Source: JAWLCA01 sp041687395
Lineage (GTDB): Bacteria; Pseudomonadota; Alphaproteobacteria; Rhodobacterales; Rhodobacteraceae
DNA: 64,000 bases
Assembly: GCA_041687395.1 (NCBI GenBank)
Contig: JAWLCA010000011.1
Location: 62,001-126,000, forward strand
Reading direction: 5' to 3'
In this document: positions 1-7,692 of the stretch, piece by piece
Position numbering within the stretch: the stretch's first letter is position 1
Layout of the letters: every line of letters begins with the position of its first letter
Notes under the pieces: generated by a model
Databases searched by the model: none
What the model was told of the DNA's origin: nothing
Seen by the model: only the letters and a program-made list of their open reading frames with translations
Made by a program: the position numbers and the translations under genes

Positions 1-781
1 GATCTTCTTCTTCTTGATCGCGCCGATCCTGGTGATGATACCGCTCAGCTTCAACGCGCAGCCGTATTTCACCTTCAGCCGCGAGATGCTGACCTTGAAC
101 CCGGATGGCTATTCGCTGCGCTGGTATCAGGACCTGTTCAACTCGCAAAGCTGGATGCAGTCGATCCGCAACTCGGTGTTCATCGGCTTGGCCGCGACTG
201 TGGTGTCGACCACGCTGGGCACGCTGGCCGCCCTTGGTCTCAGCCGGTCGCACATGCCTGCGAAGGCCCTGATCATGGGCATCCTGATCTCTCCGATGAT
301 CGTGCCGCTGATCATCTCGGCTGCGGGGATGTTCTTTTTCTATTCGTCGGTCGGGCTGGCGAATACCTTTCCGGGCGTGATCCTGGCCCATGCCGCGCTG
401 GGTACGCCGTTCGTCGTCATCACGGTGACGGCAACGCTTGTGGGCTTCGACCACTCGCTGACGCGCGCAGCCGCCAACCTCGGCGCCTCGCCCACGCGGA
501 CGTTCTTCAAGATCACGATGCCGCTCATCCTTCCCGGGGTAATCTCGGGCGCGCTGTTCGCCTTCATCACGTCCTTCGATGAAATCGTCGTGGTGCTGTT
601 CGTGGCCGGTGTGGAGCAGCGGACCATCCCGCGCGAGATGTGGTCGGGCATTCGGGAGCAGATCAGCCCGACGATCCTGGCCGTGGCGACGATTCTCGTG
701 CTGATTTCGATCGCGCTGCTGACGGTCGTCGAACTGCTGCGCCGGCGGTCGGAACGCTTGCGCGGCGTCTCGCCGGGCTGA
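1..781 (+). CDS. ABC transporter permease, PotC (spermidine/putrescine) type, 5' truncated
   Basis: The reading frame is open from the left edge, so the true start lies outside the window. About 259 residues are visible, with a first hydrophobic segment at the very start and four or five more. The binding-protein-dependent permease loop reads roughly AAANLGASPTRTFFKITMPL, the EAA motif that docks the ATPase. The family is the PotC/YdcV inner-membrane permease, the second permease of polyamine or related importers. The partner permease, ATPase and binding protein should lie upstream, outside the window, so the substrate cannot be read here. The next gene, mazG, starts 112 bases later and looks independent. 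Confidence 0.88.
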   Translation, partial: IFFFLIAPILVMIPLSFNAQPYFTFSREMLTLNPDGYSLRWYQDLFNSQSWMQSIRNSVFIGLAATVVSTTLGTLAALGLSRSHMPAKALIMGILISPMIVPLIISAAGMFFFYSSVGLANTFPGVILAHAALGTPFVVITVTATLVGFDHSLTRAAANLGASPTRTFFKITMPLILPGVISGALFAFITSFDEIVVVLFVAGVEQRTIPREMWSGIREQISPTILAVATILVLISIALLTVVELLRRRSERLRGVSPG

Positions 782-811
782 TCTGCCAAAACCCGTTGCG
801 GCATCTTCCGC

Positions 812-833
812 CCACCCGCCGCGGCGCGGGTGG
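812..833 (+). terminator. GC-rich hairpin after the ABC permease gene
   Basis: CCACCCGC (812-819) and GCGGGTGG (826-833) form a perfect 8-bp stem with a 6-base loop. It lies between the permease stop and mazG. No U-tract follows, so it may be a weak terminator or an mRNA 3'-end stabiliser. Confidence 0.4.
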
Positions 834-893
834 CGCTGCCACCGACGGATCGCCTATCACCGGGACAGGACAAACTCGGGACAGGGGCAGGAC

Positions 894-1748
894 ATGACAG
901 ACTCCGACGGCAGCGCTGCGACACGACCGGCAGACAGCGATCGCCTCGTATTCGATCCCGATGGCGGGATGCCGCGTCTGCTGGAGATCATGCGCCGGCT
1001 GCGCGATCCCGAAACCGGCTGCCCCTGGGACATCGAGCAGACCTTTGCCACCATCGCCCCCTACACCATCGAAGAGGCCTATGAGGTTGCCGACGCGATC
1101 GAGCGCCAGGACTGGCCCGCGCTGGAGGGAGAGTTGGGCGATCTGCTGCTGCAGGCCGTCTATCATGCCCAGATCGGGGCAGAGGCGGGGCATTTCACCT
1201 TCGACAGCATCGTGCGCGCCATCGCGGACAAGATGATCGAGCGCCACCCCCATGTCTTTGGCGACGCTAGCCGCAACAAATCTGCCGAACAGCAGACCAT
1301 CGACTGGGAGGCCCAGAAAGCAGCCGAGCGCGCGGCAAAGGCACAGGCGGGCGTGCTGGACGACGTCGCCCTGTCGCTGCCGGCACTCCTGCGGGCGGTG
1401 AAGCTGCAGAAGCGCGCGGCGCGCGTGGGATTCGACTGGCCCACGACGGATCAGGTGCTGGCGAAGATCGTCGAGGAAGCGCAGGAACTGACCGAGGCCC
1501 GCGACCACCTGACACCCGAAGAAACCTTCGAGGAGTTCGGCGATCTGCTGTTCGTCATCGCCAACCTCGCCCGGCACCTGAAGATCGACCCCGAGGCGGC
1601 GCTGCGGGCGGCGAATGAAAAGTTCACCCGCCGGTTCCGCTTGATCGAGGCCGATCTGAAGGCAGCGGGAAAACGCCCCGAAGACTCGGACCTGGCCGAG
1701 ATGGACGCGCTCTGGGACGCCGCGAAGGCGCGCGAGAGAACTGGCTGA
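894..1748 (+). CDS. mazG: Nucleoside triphosphate pyrophosphohydrolase MazG
   Basis: The protein has 284 residues with two MazG domains, as in the Escherichia coli enzyme. The N-terminal domain has the metal-binding pattern EEAYE near residues 60-64 and ELGD at 80-83. The C-terminal copy has EEAQE near 194-198 and EEFGD at 213-217. The family motif RHPHVFGD is at about 117-124. MazG hydrolyses NTPs and dNTPs to the monophosphate plus pyrophosphate and is a cytosolic house-cleaning enzyme. The ATG at 894 follows a GGGGCAGG-like ribosome site. The first 20 residues are poorly conserved, so a later start is possible but less likely. Confidence 0.93.
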   Translation: MTDSDGSAATRPADSDRLVFDPDGGMPRLLEIMRRLRDPETGCPWDIEQTFATIAPYTIEEAYEVADAIERQDWPALEGELGDLLLQAVYHAQIGAEAGHFTFDSIVRAIADKMIERHPHVFGDASRNKSAEQQTIDWEAQKAAERAAKAQAGVLDDVALSLPALLRAVKLQKRAARVGFDWPTTDQVLAKIVEEAQELTEARDHLTPEETFEEFGDLLFVIANLARHLKIDPEAALRAANEKFTRRFRLIEADLKAAGKRPEDSDLAEMDALWDAAKARERTG

Positions 1749-1777
1749 GATTCTATTCCGAGCAAAAGATTCAGGTA

Positions 1778-1806
1778 TTGACCCGACAAAAAGACTCGTC
1801 TTTAAG
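1778..1806 (+). promoter_or_regulatory. Putative sigma-70 promoter of the iron-binding-protein gene
   Basis: TTGACC (1778-1783) is followed after exactly 17 bases by TTTAAG (1801-1806). The start codon is 33 bases further on. The hexamers match the consensus at 5 and 4 positions. The assignment is by eye. Confidence 0.45.
1790..1803. promoter_or_regulatory. Inverted repeat AAAGAC-TC-GTCTTT overlapping the -10 element
   Basis: This is a perfect 6-bp inverted repeat around a 2-base centre, lying between the proposed -35 and -10 and covering the start of the -10. The position fits a repressor operator. The downstream gene is an iron-binding protein, so an iron regulator is a plausible binder, but the sequence is not one I can assign to Fur, Irr or RirA with confidence. 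Confidence 0.35.
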
Positions 1807-1838
1807 ACTCCTGCAATACCCGACCAAAGGAGTCACCC

Positions 1839-2846
1839 ATGTCGTTGCGTTCCACCCTTCTTGCCTCCACCATCGTCGCACTGGCTACGCCCGCATTGGC
1901 GGATGAAGTGAACATCTACACGACCCGCCAGGCCTTTCTGATCGAGCCGGTGATGCAGGCGTTCACCGAGGCGACCGGGATCGCCGTCAACCTGTCCTAC
2001 ATCGACTCAGGGATCGTCGAGCGGTTGCGCGCCGAAGGCTCCCGCAGCCCCGCCGATCTGGTGATGACTGTGGATATCGCCAACCTGCAGCAGATCGTCG
2101 ATGCCGACGTGCTGCAGTCGGTCGACAGCGAGGCGCTGAAAACCGCCGTGCCCGAAAACCTGCGCAGCCCAGAGGACCTGTGGTATGCGCTGACCAGCCG
2201 CGCGCGAGTGATCTATGCCAGCACCGACCGCGTGGCCGAGGGCGAGATCACGACCTACGAGGATTTGGCCGATCCGAAATGGGAAGGTCGCATCTGCACC
2301 CGCTCGGGCCTTCACAACTACAACCTCGCGCTACTGGCGGCGGTTGTCGCCCATCACGGCGAGGATGCGGCGCGCGACTGGGCGGCCGGCGTGAAGAACA
2401 ACCTCGCCCGCCGGCCTGAAGGGGGCGACCGCGATCAGGCCCGCGCGATCTGGGCCGGCGAATGCGACATCGCCATCGGCAACACCTACTACGTCGGCGC
2501 GATGCTGGCGAATGAGGAACAGCGCCCATGGGCCGAGGCGATCCGCGTCGAGTTCCCCGAGTTCGAGAATGGCGGGACGCACTTCAACGTCTCGGGCATC
2601 GCGATGACGAAATCGGCCCCCAACAAGGACGCTGCGCTGCAGCTGATGGAATTCCTCGTTTCGCCTGAGGCGCAGGCGATCTATGCCGAGGTGAACCACG
2701 AATATCCGGTGGTCGCGGACGCGGCCCAGTCCGATGTTGTGGCCAGCTGGGGCACGCCAGAGGTGGATGACCAGGATCTGACGGAGCTTGCCCGGCTGCG
2801 CGGGGTGGCGCTGCGGATCATGGAAGAAGTCAACTACGACGGCTGA
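1839..2846 (+). CDS. Periplasmic Fe(3+)-binding protein, FbpA/FutA family
   Basis: The protein has 335 residues with a Sec signal peptide of about 21 residues ending ...PALA-DE. The mature part starts EVNIYTTRQ, the usual FutA/FbpA strand. It carries the tyrosine-containing segment NTYYVGAMLA near residue 215, where two adjacent tyrosines bind ferric iron in this family. Family members deliver Fe(3+) to an ABC permease. No permease or ATPase gene is adjacent: a nucleoside hydrolase follows on the same strand, and mazG precedes. The gene has a strong ribosome site (AAAGGAG) and its own promoter, so it appears to be expressed separately and to use a transporter encoded elsewhere. Confidence 0.88.
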   Translation: MSLRSTLLASTIVALATPALADEVNIYTTRQAFLIEPVMQAFTEATGIAVNLSYIDSGIVERLRAEGSRSPADLVMTVDIANLQQIVDADVLQSVDSEALKTAVPENLRSPEDLWYALTSRARVIYASTDRVAEGEITTYEDLADPKWEGRICTRSGLHNYNLALLAAVVAHHGEDAARDWAAGVKNNLARRPEGGDRDQARAIWAGECDIAIGNTYYVGAMLANEEQRPWAEAIRVEFPEFENGGTHFNVSGIAMTKSAPNKDAALQLMEFLVSPEAQAIYAEVNHEYPVVADAAQSDVVASWGTPEVDDQDLTELARLRGVALRIMEEVNYDG

Positions 2847-2932
2847 TCGTCGATACCTCGACTGACTCGCGGCCGGGCATGGACAAGCCCGGTCGCTTGC
2901 GTTTTGGTGTCGGCGGTAACGGGAGCAGGCAG

Positions 2933-3874
2933 ATGGCGGCGCCGCAGAAGATCATCATCGATACCGATCCCGGGCAGGACGACGCGGTTGCGATCCTGCT
3001 GGCGCTGGCCAGTCCCGAGATTGAGCTTCTGGGCGTCACCGCGGTCGCCGGAAACGTGCCGCTGCCGCTGACCCAGCGCAACGCGCGGATCGTCTGCGAG
3101 CTGGCCGGGCGGCCGGATATTCCGGTGTTCGCGGGGTGCGACCGGCCGCTGGTGCATCCGCTGGTCACGGCCGAGCATGTGCATGGCAAGACCGGACTGG
3201 ATGGCCCGCAGTTGCCCGATCCGACGATGGCACTGCAGGATACCCACGGCGTCGATTTCATCATCGAGACGCTGCGGCGGGAACCGGCGGGTACGGTGAC
3301 GCTAGTGCCGATCGGGCCACTGACGAACATCGCGCTGGCATTCCGCCGGGCGCCCGACATCGTGGAACGGGTGCAGCAGATCGTGCTGATGGGTGGGGCC
3401 TATTTCGAGGTCGGCAACATCACCCCGGCGGCGGAGTTCAACATCTATGTCGATCCCGAGGCGGCGGATATCGTGTTTCGCGCGGGCGCCCCCCTGGTCG
3501 TCGCCTCTCTGGATGTGACCCACAAGGCGCTGACCACGCGGGCGCGGGTGGAGGCGTTCCGGAAGATGGGCACCCCTGTCGGGCGGATGGTGGCCGAGTG
3601 GACCGATTTCTTCGAGCGCTTCGACAAGGAGAAATACGGCAGCGAGGGGGCGCCGCTGCATGACCCCTGCACGGTGGCCTGGCTGTTGCGGCCCGACCTG
3701 TTTTCGGGGCGCGAGATCAACGTCGAGATCGAGACCCGGAGCCCGCTGACGCGGGGGATGACGGTCGCTGACTGGTGGCGGGTGACGGGTCGGCCGGCGA
3801 ATGCGCTGTTTCTGGGCGATGTGGATGCCGAGGGGTTCTTTGGCCTGCTGACCGAGAGGCTGGCGCGGCTTTAG
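2933..3874 (+). CDS. Inosine-uridine preferring nucleoside hydrolase family protein
   Basis: The protein has 313 residues. The family calcium-binding motif DTDPGQDDA is at residues 10-18. The downstream motif AEFNIYVDPEAA and a C-terminal LHDPCTVAWLL, which supplies a further conserved Asp/His, are also present. The enzyme cleaves the N-glycosidic bond of ribonucleosides to the base and ribose. The start at 2933 puts the motif at the usual distance from the N-terminus and follows GGGAGCAGGC. An in-frame ATG at 2879 would add 18 atypical residues. The gene may be co-transcribed with the iron-binding protein (86-base gap), though no functional link is evident. Confidence 0.9.
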   Translation: MAAPQKIIIDTDPGQDDAVAILLALASPEIELLGVTAVAGNVPLPLTQRNARIVCELAGRPDIPVFAGCDRPLVHPLVTAEHVHGKTGLDGPQLPDPTMALQDTHGVDFIIETLRREPAGTVTLVPIGPLTNIALAFRRAPDIVERVQQIVLMGGAYFEVGNITPAAEFNIYVDPEAADIVFRAGAPLVVASLDVTHKALTTRARVEAFRKMGTPVGRMVAEWTDFFERFDKEKYGSEGAPLHDPCTVAWLLRPDLFSGREINVEIETRSPLTRGMTVADWWRVTGRPANALFLGDVDAEGFFGLLTERLARL

Positions 3875-3881
3875 AGAGCCT

Positions 3882-3895
3882 GTGCACGCGTGCAC
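3882..3895. repeat. Perfect 14-bp palindrome GTGCACGCGTGCAC
   Basis: It lies just after the nucleoside hydrolase stop and before the stop of the convergent small ORF. It has no spacer and is followed by GAAAAG on the plus strand, so it does not look like a U-tailed terminator. It shares its core CACGCGTG with the palindrome at 11370-11385. Confidence 0.5.
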
Positions 3896-3989
3896 GAAAA
3901 GACAAGCGGTTGAAAATCCACGATAACCGAAATCCTGTTAACCGGATGGCAACCGGTCCACGCGTCCCGCGACGGTCTCAGCCGGACGC

Positions 3990-4202
3990 TCAGTGCCGCC
4001 CCTTGCGATTGATGCGGGCGGCGGCGCGGGCGCGCTTGGCGGCGGCGCGGGGGTCGGGGGCCGCGGGTTTGGTGCCCGTTCCCTTTACTGCGGCAGTCTT
4101 GGCGGCCGTCGCCTTGACGGGGCGGGATTTCACGCCCGCGCGTGTCTTGGCGCGCCAGGGCATCAGGCGGGTCAGGAAGCCGAACATTCCGCTCAGGTTC
4201 AT
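3990..4202 (-). CDS. Small basic Ala/Lys/Arg-rich protein of unknown function
   Basis: This is a 70-residue ORF 35 bases downstream of scpB on the same strand. The N-terminus is hydrophobic and aromatic (MNLSGMFGFLTRLMPW); the rest is low-complexity, rich in Ala, Lys and Arg, ending RINRKGRH. A GGAG element lies about 10 bases before the ATG. I do not recognise it. In relatives this position after scpB is often taken by tatABC, and this protein has no TatA features (no single TM helix followed by an amphipathic helix). It could be a real small basic protein or a chance ORF in GC-rich DNA. Confidence 0.45.
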   Translation of the reverse strand: MNLSGMFGFLTRLMPWRAKTRAGVKSRPVKATAAKTAAVKGTGTKPAAPDPRAAAKRARAAARINRKGRH

Positions 4203-4237
4203 CGCGGTCCACTCCAGAGGCGCGGTACAGCCTGCGC

Positions 4238-4867
4238 CTATTCCTCGAACATGTCGCCCTGTCCTTCGGGCGGCGCGTCCTCGTCCGCGGCTTCGCCCGG
4301 CGGCGGGCGGTTGTCAAGCAGGCCCGCGGCGCGCAGCTCCTTCAGGCCCGGCAGGTCGCGGGCGCTTTCCAGGCCGAAGTGATCGAGGAACCCTTCGGTC
4401 ACGATGAAGGTGACGGGGCGGCCGGGCGTCATGCGGCGGCGGCCGAAGCGGATCCAATCCAGTTCCAGCAACTGGTCGATGGTGCCGCGGCTGACGGCGA
4501 CGCCGCGGATCTCCTCGATCTCGGCCCGCGTCACGGGCTGGTGATAGGCGATGATCGCCAGCGTCTCGATGGCAGCGCGGGACAGCTTGCGTTGCTCCAC
4601 CCGTTCCTTTTGCATCAGCCAACCCAGATCGGGCGCGGTGCGCAGCGCCCAGCGGTCGCCGATGTGCACGAGGTTCACGCCGCGCCCCTCGTACCGGCGG
4701 CGCAGGTGGGCCAGCGCCTCGGCCGCGTCGCAGCCATGCGGCATGCGGTCGGCCATCTCGGCCAGGCTGAGCGGTTCAGCGCTGGCGAACAGCATCGCCT
4801 CGATCATGCGTTCCTGTTCGGCGATGGGCGGGGCCGCGAACAGCGATTTCGGGGCGTCTTCGGTCAT
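4238..4867 (-). CDS. scpB: Segregation and condensation protein B
   Basis: The protein has 209 residues and is made of two winged-helix domains, with the family motif AIIAYHQPVTRAEIEEIRGV near the middle. ScpB dimerises and binds ScpA and Smc to form the bacterial condensin that organises and segregates the chromosome. The start overlaps the scpA stop by 4 bases (ATGA), so the two are translationally coupled. The C-terminal tail is acidic and Pro/Gly-rich (EDAPPEGQGD), which is common in alphaproteobacterial ScpB. Confidence 0.95.
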   Translation of the reverse strand: MTEDAPKSLFAAPPIAEQERMIEAMLFASAEPLSLAEMADRMPHGCDAAEALAHLRRRYEGRGVNLVHIGDRWALRTAPDLGWLMQKERVEQRKLSRAAIETLAIIAYHQPVTRAEIEEIRGVAVSRGTIDQLLELDWIRFGRRRMTPGRPVTFIVTEGFLDHFGLESARDLPGLKELRAAGLLDNRPPPGEAADEDAPPEGQGDMFEE

Positions 4868-5655
4868 TGCGGCTTCCGGCGGATCTGGATGGGCGCGAAG
4901 GTGTCGGTCTGGCGCAGCTCGATCTGGCCCTGCCGGGTCAGTTCCAGCGTGGCGGCAAAGGTGGCGGCCGTGGCCGACCGGCGGCGCGCGGGATCGGCCC
5001 CCCAGCCCTCGGGCAGGTACTGCGCCAGGTCGATCCAGCCGATGGCGCTGCCGATCAACCCGCGCAGCCGGTCCAGCGCCTCTTCCATTGTCAGCACGTT
5101 CTTGCGGTCAAAGGCCCAGGGGCGGAATTCGTCGCGGGTTCGGATACGCGCATAGGCCTGCATCAGGTCCAGAAGCGTGGCGGAATGCTGCACCTTGCGC
5201 GTGACCGACACATCCTCGGGCAGGCCACGGGCGAAGAAGTCGCGGCCCTTCTGGTCGCGGGCCATCAGCTGGGCGGCCGCGTTGCGCATCGCCTCCAGCC
5301 GTTCCAGCTGAAAGGCCAGGTGGGCGGCCAGTTCCTCGCCCGACGGCCCCTCCTCGGTCGGGTCGGGGGGCAGCAGCAGGCGCGATTTCAGATAGGCGAG
5401 CCAGGCCGCCATCACCAGGTAGTCGGCGGCCAGCTCGATCCGCAGCGTGCGCGCCTGTTCGACAAAGGCCAGATATTGCTCGGCCAGTTGCAGGACCGAG
5501 ATGCGGCGCAGATCGACCTTTTGGGTGCGCGACAGCGACAGCAGCAGGTCAAGCGGCCCCTCGAACCCGTCGAGGTCCACGATCAGCGCCTCGGCAGCCA
5601 GCCGGTCGGCGACCTGGATGCGCGCGGGCTCTGAATCCCAGGTGGGGTCGGTCAT
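4864..5655 (-). CDS. scpA: Segregation and condensation protein A
   Basis: The protein has 263 residues. The kleisin N-terminal region is clear (VDLDGFEGPLDLLLSLSRTQ, residues about 26-45), followed by YLVMAAWLAYLKSRLLLP. The C-terminal winged helix is near 210-263. ScpA bridges the Smc heads. It lies 9 bases after nagZ and overlaps scpB, as in many Rhodobacterales. Confidence 0.95.
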   Translation of the reverse strand: MTDPTWDSEPARIQVADRLAAEALIVDLDGFEGPLDLLLSLSRTQKVDLRRISVLQLAEQYLAFVEQARTLRIELAADYLVMAAWLAYLKSRLLLPPDPTEEGPSGEELAAHLAFQLERLEAMRNAAAQLMARDQKGRDFFARGLPEDVSVTRKVQHSATLLDLMQAYARIRTRDEFRPWAFDRKNVLTMEEALDRLRGLIGSAIGWIDLAQYLPEGWGADPARRRSATAATFAATLELTRQGQIELRQTDTFAPIQIRRKPQ

Positions 5656-5664
5656 TCCCCTGCC

Positions 5665-6657
5665 CTAGCCCGCCGCCATGATCGCGGCAAGCTCGGAGTC
5701 GAGCGCGGCGATATCCGTCGTGTCGAGCGCAGGGCGCGCGGCGAACACCGCGTCGGCGCGGGACTGCGCTGCGAGGGTCAGGGCACCGGCGGCGGCAACC
5801 ACCGCCTGCATCTCGGCCATGTCGCCGTTGCAGTGCAGGGCCACGTCGCAGCCCGCGGCGATGGCGGCGGCGGTCAGCGCGCCGATCTCGCCCGCCAGCG
5901 CCTTCATCGCCATGTCATCGGTCATCAAGAGGCCGCGAAAGCCGATCTGGTCGCGGATCAGCGCGATCACGGGGGGCGACAGTGTGGCCGGGCGATCGTC
6001 CAGTTCGGTGTAGACCACATGCGCGGTCATCGCCATCGGCAGGTCCGAGAGCGCGCGGAAGACCTCGAAATCCGTGGCCTCCAGCTTGCCGGCCAGGCTG
6101 TCGACGGCGGGCAGGTCATGGTGGCTGTCGACCTGGGCGCGGCCGTGGCCGGGGATGTGCTTGACCACGGGCAGCACGCCGCCCGACATCAGCCCCTCGG
6201 CCACGGCGCGGGCCTGCGGGATCACGCGGGCGGCGCTGTCGCCCAGGCAGCGGTTGCGCAGGAACGGGTGGGTCGCGGGAAAGGCGATGTCGGCGCAGGG
6301 GGCGCAATTGACGTCGATCCCCAGCGCGCGCAGTTCCTGCGCGATGATGCGGTAGCGCAGGCGCATCGCGTCGGCGGCGCGGTCGCCCGCGGCCTGCACC
6401 TGATCCAGCGGCGCGGGCCAGTCGCGTGCCAGCGGCGGGCGCAGGCGCTGAACGCGCCCGCCCTCCTGATCGATCAGGATCGGGGCTTCGCGCCCGACGG
6501 TGGCGCGCAGGTCGGCGCAAAGGGCGCGGATCTGATCCGCGCCCTCGCAGTTGCGGGCGAACAGGATGAAGCCCCAAGGGGCGGCGTCGCGGAAGAACGC
6601 GGCCTCTTCACCCGAAAGCGTCGGTCCCGCGCAGCCGAGGATGCTGGCCGATCCCAC
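5665..6657 (-). CDS. nagZ: Beta-N-acetylhexosaminidase, glycoside hydrolase family 3
   Basis: The protein has 330 residues. The GH3 signatures are DQEGGRVQRL, NCAPCADIA and KHIPGHGRAQVDSHHDLP, the last carrying the Asp/His pair used as the general acid/base in NagZ. It removes N-acetylglucosamine from 1,6-anhydromuropeptides in cell-wall recycling, in the cytosol. The GTG at 6657 is chosen because it directly follows the SPOR gene stop (6659-6661) and begins just before the family core (ILGCAGPTLS). An in-frame ATG at 6780 lies inside the SPOR gene and would add about 41 atypical residues. Confidence 0.93.
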   Translation of the reverse strand: MGSASILGCAGPTLSGEEAAFFRDAAPWGFILFARNCEGADQIRALCADLRATVGREAPILIDQEGGRVQRLRPPLARDWPAPLDQVQAAGDRAADAMRLRYRIIAQELRALGIDVNCAPCADIAFPATHPFLRNRCLGDSAARVIPQARAVAEGLMSGGVLPVVKHIPGHGRAQVDSHHDLPAVDSLAGKLEATDFEVFRALSDLPMAMTAHVVYTELDDRPATLSPPVIALIRDQIGFRGLLMTDDMAMKALAGEIGALTAAAIAAGCDVALHCNGDMAEMQAVVAAAGALTLAAQSRADAVFAARPALDTTDIAALDSELAAIMAAG

Positions 6658-6658
6658 C

Positions 6659-7612
6659 CTAGCGGACCAGAACCGGGATGCAGGCGGCCTGTTCGGCCAG
6701 AAGCGCCGCGCAGAAACGCCGCGCGTCGGGTTCGCCGTCGAAGCCGGTCGCGCGCAGGCGGTAGAAGCTGCGCCCGCCATTCTCGGCCTCCTGGATCACG
6801 CGGGTGCGCCCCTCCATGTAGGCGGCGAAGCGACCGTAGAGTCGGTCCCATTCCGCGCGCGCGGCCTCCACATCGTCAAAGGCGCCCAGCTGGACCAGCC
6901 GGGTGCCCGCGGGCAGGGTGTTGCCATCGATCTCTGTCTGGCTGGCGGGCGCAGGAACAGTGGCAAAGGGCACCGGGGCCGAGGCGAAGATCAGCCCGTC
7001 CATCGGCGCGCCCGTCGCCATCGCGCGCATCGGCCGGGGCTCGGGGCGGGGCGAGGAGAAGACGGCGGTGGCGGGGACATCCAGCGCGCCGGTCTCGGCC
7101 GCAAGCTCTCGCACCAGGGCGTCGGCCAAGGCCGCGACGGTGTCGGAATCGACCGCCTGGTCCAGTTGCATGTCATCCTCGACCGGCGCGTCGGGGTCGA
7201 TCGCCAGCGCGGCGGTGGCCGTGCCCTCGTCGATCGGCGCGGGGGGGTCGGGTTGCAGCGCGGCCAGCGGCACGTCCTCGTCCGCCAGGTCGATGGGCCG
7301 GGGCGCCAGCACCAGCCGGTCGGGCGGCGGGGCGGCCTCGCCCTCGGCGGCGACCGCGTTCACGGCCAGGCCCTGATGCGCGGCCAGGCGGCCGCCGGGG
7401 TCTTCTGGGGCCACGCGCATCGGCCCCTCCAGCGCGCGCACCACCGGAATGCCGGTCACGTCGCGCACGCTCAGCTTGTAGCCCCAGACCGCGATGCCCG
7501 CGATCAGCCCGATCGAGGTCACCGCGCCCAGCCAGTGGGTCAGCGCACGCACCCGCTCGCCCGCCGTGGGCGCATAGTCGTCCACATCACCGTAGTAATC
7601 GGTTTCCGCCAT
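6659..7612 (-). CDS. SPOR domain membrane protein
   Basis: The protein has 317 residues: a short acidic cytoplasmic start (MAETDYYGDVDD), one TM helix at about 24-46, a long Ala/Pro/Asp-rich periplasmic linker, and a C-terminal SPOR domain (from about LVQLGAFDDVEAARAEWDRL to the end). SPOR domains bind denuded glycan strands of septal peptidoglycan. It sits between argS and nagZ, and this arrangement with a peptidoglycan-recycling enzyme suggests a cell-wall role. The ATG at 7612 was chosen because an in-frame start at 7849 would lie inside argS. Confidence 0.9.
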   Translation of the reverse strand: MAETDYYGDVDDYAPTAGERVRALTHWLGAVTSIGLIAGIAVWGYKLSVRDVTGIPVVRALEGPMRVAPEDPGGRLAAHQGLAVNAVAAEGEAAPPPDRLVLAPRPIDLADEDVPLAALQPDPPAPIDEGTATAALAIDPDAPVEDDMQLDQAVDSDTVAALADALVRELAAETGALDVPATAVFSSPRPEPRPMRAMATGAPMDGLIFASAPVPFATVPAPASQTEIDGNTLPAGTRLVQLGAFDDVEAARAEWDRLYGRFAAYMEGRTRVIQEAENGGRSFYRLRATGFDGEPDARRFCAALLAEQAACIPVLVR

Positions 7613-7692
7613 GCCTCTGCCTCTGGTCTCCCCGGCGGTCTTGGCGCCCCCGGTGGTTTTCTGCTGCTCTGGCCGGACGGTCGCGCCTTGTG

